From: Rhodoferax sp.
GTDB lineage: Bacteria > Pseudomonadota > Gammaproteobacteria > Burkholderiales > Burkholderiaceae_C
Reading direction: 5' to 3'
Assembly: GCA_028711355.1 (NCBI GenBank)
Contig: JAQTSL010000161.1
Span: forward strand, 1 to 8,015
Length of the DNA: 8,015 nt
Positions 5,147 through 8,015 of the stretch are shown here, piece by piece. Position 1 is the stretch's first letter. The number at the start of each line of letters is the position of its first letter. The notes under the pieces are model-generated. The model had not been told where the DNA came from. It ran no database searches and worked only from the letters and a program-made list of their open reading frames with translations. The position numbers and the translations under genes were made by a program.

Positions 5147-7492
5147 TCAATCGTAATGGCTAAAACGGCTGGGCGTGAAAGAAGCATCCCGCAGCAAACG
5201 GTAGCCCGCAATATTGTCTTGCAGGGTTTTCAGCGGGCTCACGCCCAAGCGCGAAAAACCGACAAACTCCAACTGGAACATAACACGCTGGGTGGCGCTG
5301 GCGGTGCTGGTTTGCAGACGTTCGAGCACGATGCGACCCAGCCAGCAGCCGCCGTCGTATTCAAACCCCAACACTGAACTGACCAACCGTCTGTCGGCCA
5401 TACTGTAGTTCAGCCGTCCGACGCTGTACCAGCGGCCTGCAACGTCGGACGCATTCGCGCTGGCTGGCTGCAACGGCGCCAGCGGCCATTGCCAGCTTAG
5501 GTCGAGTTGTTCGCTGGCGTCGCGCTGAAAACGGTAAGCGGCCGACAACGTGCGGTAGCTGCCCGGGCGGTAGCTGGCGCTGAGCGTTGAGCGTACCGTT
5601 GATTCGGTATGCGGATTGAACTGAAAAGTGCCGTCAAAGCTCCAGCGCGGGTCCCAGTGGACCGAGCCACCAAAAAGGATGTCACTGATGCGGTCGGTGA
5701 CAGGCGTGCCACCGGGTAAGGTAACATTTTGGTCCCGAAACCGCAGCCGCTGTGCCACCCCCAGCCGCGCCGCTTCGGCGCCGGTCTGGGGGTCGAGCAA
5801 GCGGCTGGTGACGCCCAGAGTCAGCAGGTTGCTGTCGGAGATGCGGTCATTGCCGACGAAGGCGTTTTCGGTGAAGATGGTTGACAGGTTGAAGTCGTTG
5901 CTACCCGAGTCGTAATTGGGCAGTAGGCTCTGATCGCGAAACGGCGTGTTGACGTAAAAGGCGCGCGGCTCAAGTGTCTGGCGCAGGGTACGGCCAAAAA
6001 AGCCGGTGTCGCGTTCAAACACCACCGTGCCGTCCAGGCTGAGGCTCGGCACCACCCGGTGGGCCTGCTGCTGACCGTTGCTCAGTGGCGCATCGAACTG
6101 GTAATGGGTGGCGTGCAACTGTAGCCGTGGCGTCAGCGATCCGGCCGCACTGCGCCACGGACGCTCCACCTGAAGCAGCGAATAAACCCGCCCGGCATTG
6201 GGCTGGTGGGTCAGTTGGGCATCTGACTCGAATTGCGTGTAGTCGGCTTCCAGCGCCAGTTTCAGGCCGTTGCCGGTGTTCAACGCAGTGCGTGAGGTCA
6301 ACTGTGGCAGACGGTCATAAGGCGGCACGATCGGCGCACTGAGGTCTTGCAGGGTTTGCCACTTGAGCGCGCGCGCACTGTTGCTGAACGCGCCGTTTTG
6401 CCATTGGAGTGTCAGGTCGTTGGCCAGCAAGCGCTGCGTCAGCGCGCCGTTGGTGCGGGTGAAATCGCGCCAGTAGTTGTTGTCGCCAACGCGATTGAGC
6501 CCCAGGTTCAGCCCGATGCCGCTATCGCTCCAGCGGCTGGCCAACTGGGCCTGATGGCTCAGGTTCAAGCCCCAGCGGCTACTGTCGCGTAAATGGTCGG
6601 TGGCCATCCAGTCCAAGTTGACGCTACCAGCATAGGTGGGTTCGAGGTACCGAAACTGCGTTCCCAGATTGACGCCGCGCTTGGTCATCAGGGTTGGCGT
6701 GATGGTTGCGTCGCGGTTGGGCGCAATGTTCCAATAGTAAGGCTGCGCCAGCTCAAACCCGTTGACGTTGTCCAGTCCGACGGTAGGCGGCAACAAGCCC
6801 GATTTGCGCCGGCCGCTGAGCGGAAACGTCAGGTACGGTATCGGCAGTAGCGGCACGCCTTTGAAGCTCAGCAGCGCCAGTTCGGCGCTGCCAACGTCTT
6901 TTTCGTTGTCCATGCGCAGGGTACTGGCGCGCAAAATCCAGTCAGGCGCCCAGTCCGCCAGCGGCAAACGTTGGCAGGTGGTGAAGCCGGCGTTGTGGAT
7001 GACGGCGCGCTGATCGTCCAGAAAGTCCACCCGGTCGGCCTGCCCATGCGCGCCGTTGCGCAGGAACTGGTAGCTGGGCTGATCAAAGAAGCCTTCAAAC
7101 GCATTGACGTGCAGCTCAAGCAGGGGGCCTTCATAAATATTGCCGGCACGGTTGACGCGCACATGGCCACGCGCACGCGCCAGATCGGTTGGCTGGTGGT
7201 AGTCCAGTTGATCGGCTAATATTACCAAATCGCCTTTGCGCAGCATCGCCGCGCCCTCCACCAGGGTCTGCTGATCGGTGCGGCCGGAAATGCTCTGGCC
7301 GCTGATGAAAGTGGGTAATTGGCTACGCACCGCAGGATCGATGGCTTCCTGCAAGCTGGCGCTGATGGCCAGCGGCAAGGCATCTGGCGTTTGCGCCTGT
7401 ACCGCCCCGACCGGCCAGGCCAAGGCCATAACCAGGGCGCAGCAGCGCCGGGTGGCGGCACCGAGCGGCAAGTCAGAGGTCGGGAAATTCAT
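5147..7492 (-). CDS. lptD: LPS-assembly outer-membrane protein LptD
   Basis: LptD, with the lipoprotein LptE, forms the outer-membrane gate that inserts lipopolysaccharide into the outer leaflet at the end of the Lpt bridge. From the ATG at 7492 it has 781 residues, typical of the family. Residues 1-33 form a signal peptide (Arg-Arg, hydrophobic ALVMALAWPVG, cut after Val-Gln-Ala). A periplasmic LptA/OstA-like domain covers about 73-165 (VEGAAMLRKGDLVILADQLDY, ARGHVRVNRAGNIYEG). The C-terminal barrel follows (LPIPYLTFPLSGRRKSGLLPP, later TLEPRAFYVNTP and FEYDGGCWLGRIVLER). The mature part contains only two cysteines, 173 and 716, matching by context E. coli Cys173 and Cys725; partners of Cys31 and Cys724 are absent. 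The frame stays open upstream to 7693, but that extension runs through the amgK start and lacks a signal-peptide shape, so I rejected it. No strong ribosome-binding site precedes 7492. First gene of lptD-surA-rsmA. Confidence 0.95.
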   Translation of the reverse strand: MNFPTSDLPLGAATRRCCALVMALAWPVGAVQAQTPDALPLAISASLQEAIDPAVRSQLPTFISGQSISGRTDQQTLVEGAAMLRKGDLVILADQLDYHQPTDLARARGHVRVNRAGNIYEGPLLELHVNAFEGFFDQPSYQFLRNGAHGQADRVDFLDDQRAVIHNAGFTTCQRLPLADWAPDWILRASTLRMDNEKDVGSAELALLSFKGVPLLPIPYLTFPLSGRRKSGLLPPTVGLDNVNGFELAQPYYWNIAPNRDATITPTLMTKRGVNLGTQFRYLEPTYAGSVNLDWMATDHLRDSSRWGLNLSHQAQLASRWSDSGIGLNLGLNRVGDNNYWRDFTRTNGALTQRLLANDLTLQWQNGAFSNSARALKWQTLQDLSAPIVPPYDRLPQLTSRTALNTGNGLKLALEADYTQFESDAQLTHQPNAGRVYSLLQVERPWRSAAGSLTPRLQLHATHYQFDAPLSNGQQQAHRVVPSLSLDGTVVFERDTGFFGRTLRQTLEPRAFYVNTPFRDQSLLPNYDSGSNDFNLSTIFTENAFVGNDRISDSNLLTLGVTSRLLDPQTGAEAARLGVAQRLRFRDQNVTLPGGTPVTDRISDILFGGSVHWDPRWSFDGTFQFNPHTESTVRSTLSASYRPGSYRTLSAAYRFQRDASEQLDLSWQWPLAPLQPASANASDVAGRWYSVGRLNYSMADRRLVSSVLGFEYDGGCWLGRIVLERLQTSTASATQRVMFQLEFVGFSRLGVSPLKTLQDNIAGYRLLRDASFTPSRFSHYD

Positions 7493-7562
7493 CAGGCAAA
7501 CAGTTGGTGCGCGCAAAGATCGTGGGTGTGGCCAAAGGGCGGATTTGTAGAATGGATTATCC
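7493..7562. promoter_or_regulatory. Divergent promoter region between lptD and the amgK-type kinase
   Basis: Seventy bases separate the two divergent start codons, so both transcripts probably begin in or near here. Two back-to-back -10-like boxes are visible: TAGAAT (7548-7553, rightward) and GATAAT (7561-7556, leftward), each five of six matches to TATAAT. The leftward box has a plausible -35, TGGGCA (7584-7579), at 17 bases, inside the kinase gene. The rightward box has no good -35 and would start RNA only about three bases before the kinase ATG. No E. coli-type sigma-E sequence (GAACTT...TCTAA) was seen. Assignments are by eye and weak. Confidence 0.3.
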
Positions 7563-7564
7563 AT
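7552..7564. promoter_or_regulatory. Palindrome overlapping the kinase start codon, possible operator
   Basis: ATGGAT (7552-7557) and ATCCAT (7559-7564) are exact reverse complements around a single T at 7558. The element contains the first two bases of the kinase ATG and covers the leftward -10-like box, so a bound regulator could affect both divergent genes. At six bases per arm it could also arise by chance. Confidence 0.25.
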
Positions 7565-8015
7565 GAGCCACTCACCCTTGCCCACATCCGATCCATCCCA
7601 ACCTGCGTCCCCGCCGACGCTGCCTGCCATTGTCTGGGCCGACGCACTGCGCGCCGACGCTTTTGCGCGTTGGTTGCAGGCTGTCGCTGCCACCCATGGC
7701 GTGCGCTGCGACAGCCTGCGCGCGGCCAGTGCCGACGCCAGTTTTCGGCGCTATTTCCGTATCGACGCCGGGTTGGGCAGTTACATCATCATGGACGCAC
7801 CGCCGCAGCACGAAAACTGCCAGCCGTTTGTCACCGTAGCGCAATTGATGCGGGATGCCGGGTTGCGCGTGCCCGAGGTGCTGGCGTGGGACCAGGCCAA
7901 CGGCTTCATGTTGCTCACCGATCTGGGCGGGCAGACCATGATGCAATGCATCGACCCAGCCAACGCGCAGGCCAACCGGGCGCTGTACCTGCAAGCGGTC
8001 CAGGCGCTGATTGCC
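7563..8015 (+). CDS. amgK: AmgK-type amino-sugar kinase / aminoglycoside phosphotransferase-fold protein (3' end outside window)
   Basis: The first 151 codons of a kinase of the aminoglycoside phosphotransferase superfamily, in frame to the window edge. In Pseudomonas, AmgK phosphorylates the anomeric carbon of N-acetylmuramate (and N-acetylglucosamine) so that MurU can make UDP-MurNAc, a recycling route that bypasses de novo synthesis. The visible part holds the family's N-lobe: SADASFRRYFRI (56-67), which forms the nucleotide loop, YIIMDAPPQHENCQPFV (74-90), AGLRVPEVLAWD (99-110) and GFMLLTDLGGQTMM (113-126). The catalytic HxD and DFQD-type metal motifs lie beyond the window. The ATG at 7563 is preceded by AT-rich sequence without a ribosome-binding site, so translation may be leaderless. 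The N-terminal ~20 residues (Ser/Pro-rich) are poorly constrained and a downstream start is possible. A murU-like gene would be expected next, outside the window. Fold is very secure; exact substrate is inferred from family and envelope context. Confidence 0.85.
   Translation, partial: MSHSPLPTSDPSQPASPPTLPAIVWADALRADAFARWLQAVAATHGVRCDSLRAASADASFRRYFRIDAGLGSYIIMDAPPQHENCQPFVTVAQLMRDAGLRVPEVLAWDQANGFMLLTDLGGQTMMQCIDPANAQANRALYLQAVQALIA

Noticed and set aside
7493..7693. N-terminal extension of LptD (67 extra residues)
   Set aside because: It would run through the start of the divergent kinase gene and place the evident signal peptide in the middle of the protein.
7572..7994. Minus-strand open frame opposite the kinase (140 codons)
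   Set aside because: The + strand carries unmistakable AmgK-type motifs over the same bases.

Overview
The window reads as ordinary chromosomal DNA of a GC-rich betaproteobacterium, most likely Burkholderiales and probably Comamonadaceae (Rhodoferax-like). This rests on a full-length fused malic enzyme/phosphotransacetylase, the lptD-surA-rsmA order next to a divergent amgK-type kinase, and a barstar-family protein of a kind I recall from Comamonadaceae. The assignment comes from remembered gene content, not from a database search.

Layout: (1) bases 2-1977, + strand: 3' part of maeB, NADP-type malic enzyme, with an apparent one-base deletion near base 124 that splits the reading frame. (2) 1978-2222: 245-base intergenic stretch with a weak terminator candidate for maeB. 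(3) 2223-2672, +: a barstar-like protein with no barnase-type nuclease beside it, followed by a 10-bp inverted repeat and a short unrecognised reading frame ending at 2866. (4) 2886-2931: a long perfect REP-like palindrome lying in the convergent gap and touching the rsmA stop codon. (5) 2932-7492, - strand: a tightly packed operon lptD-surA-rsmA, with junctions that overlap or almost overlap. (6) 7493-7562: a short divergent promoter region. (7) 7563 to the window end, +: 5' part of an AmgK-type sugar kinase.

Functionally, regions 5-7 form a cell-envelope neighbourhood. LptD places lipopolysaccharide in the outer membrane, SurA chaperones outer-membrane proteins (LptD is a known client in E. 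coli), RsmA dimethylates 16S rRNA, and AmgK starts recycling of peptidoglycan amino sugars. MaeB converts malate to pyruvate and makes NADPH.

I found no phage, insertion sequence, CRISPR array, tRNA or rRNA, and no convincing new multi-gene system. The points most worth checking are the maeB frameshift, the REP-like palindrome, the orphan barstar with an altered loop, the two-cysteine LptD, and the shared palindrome at the divergent amgK/lptD start.
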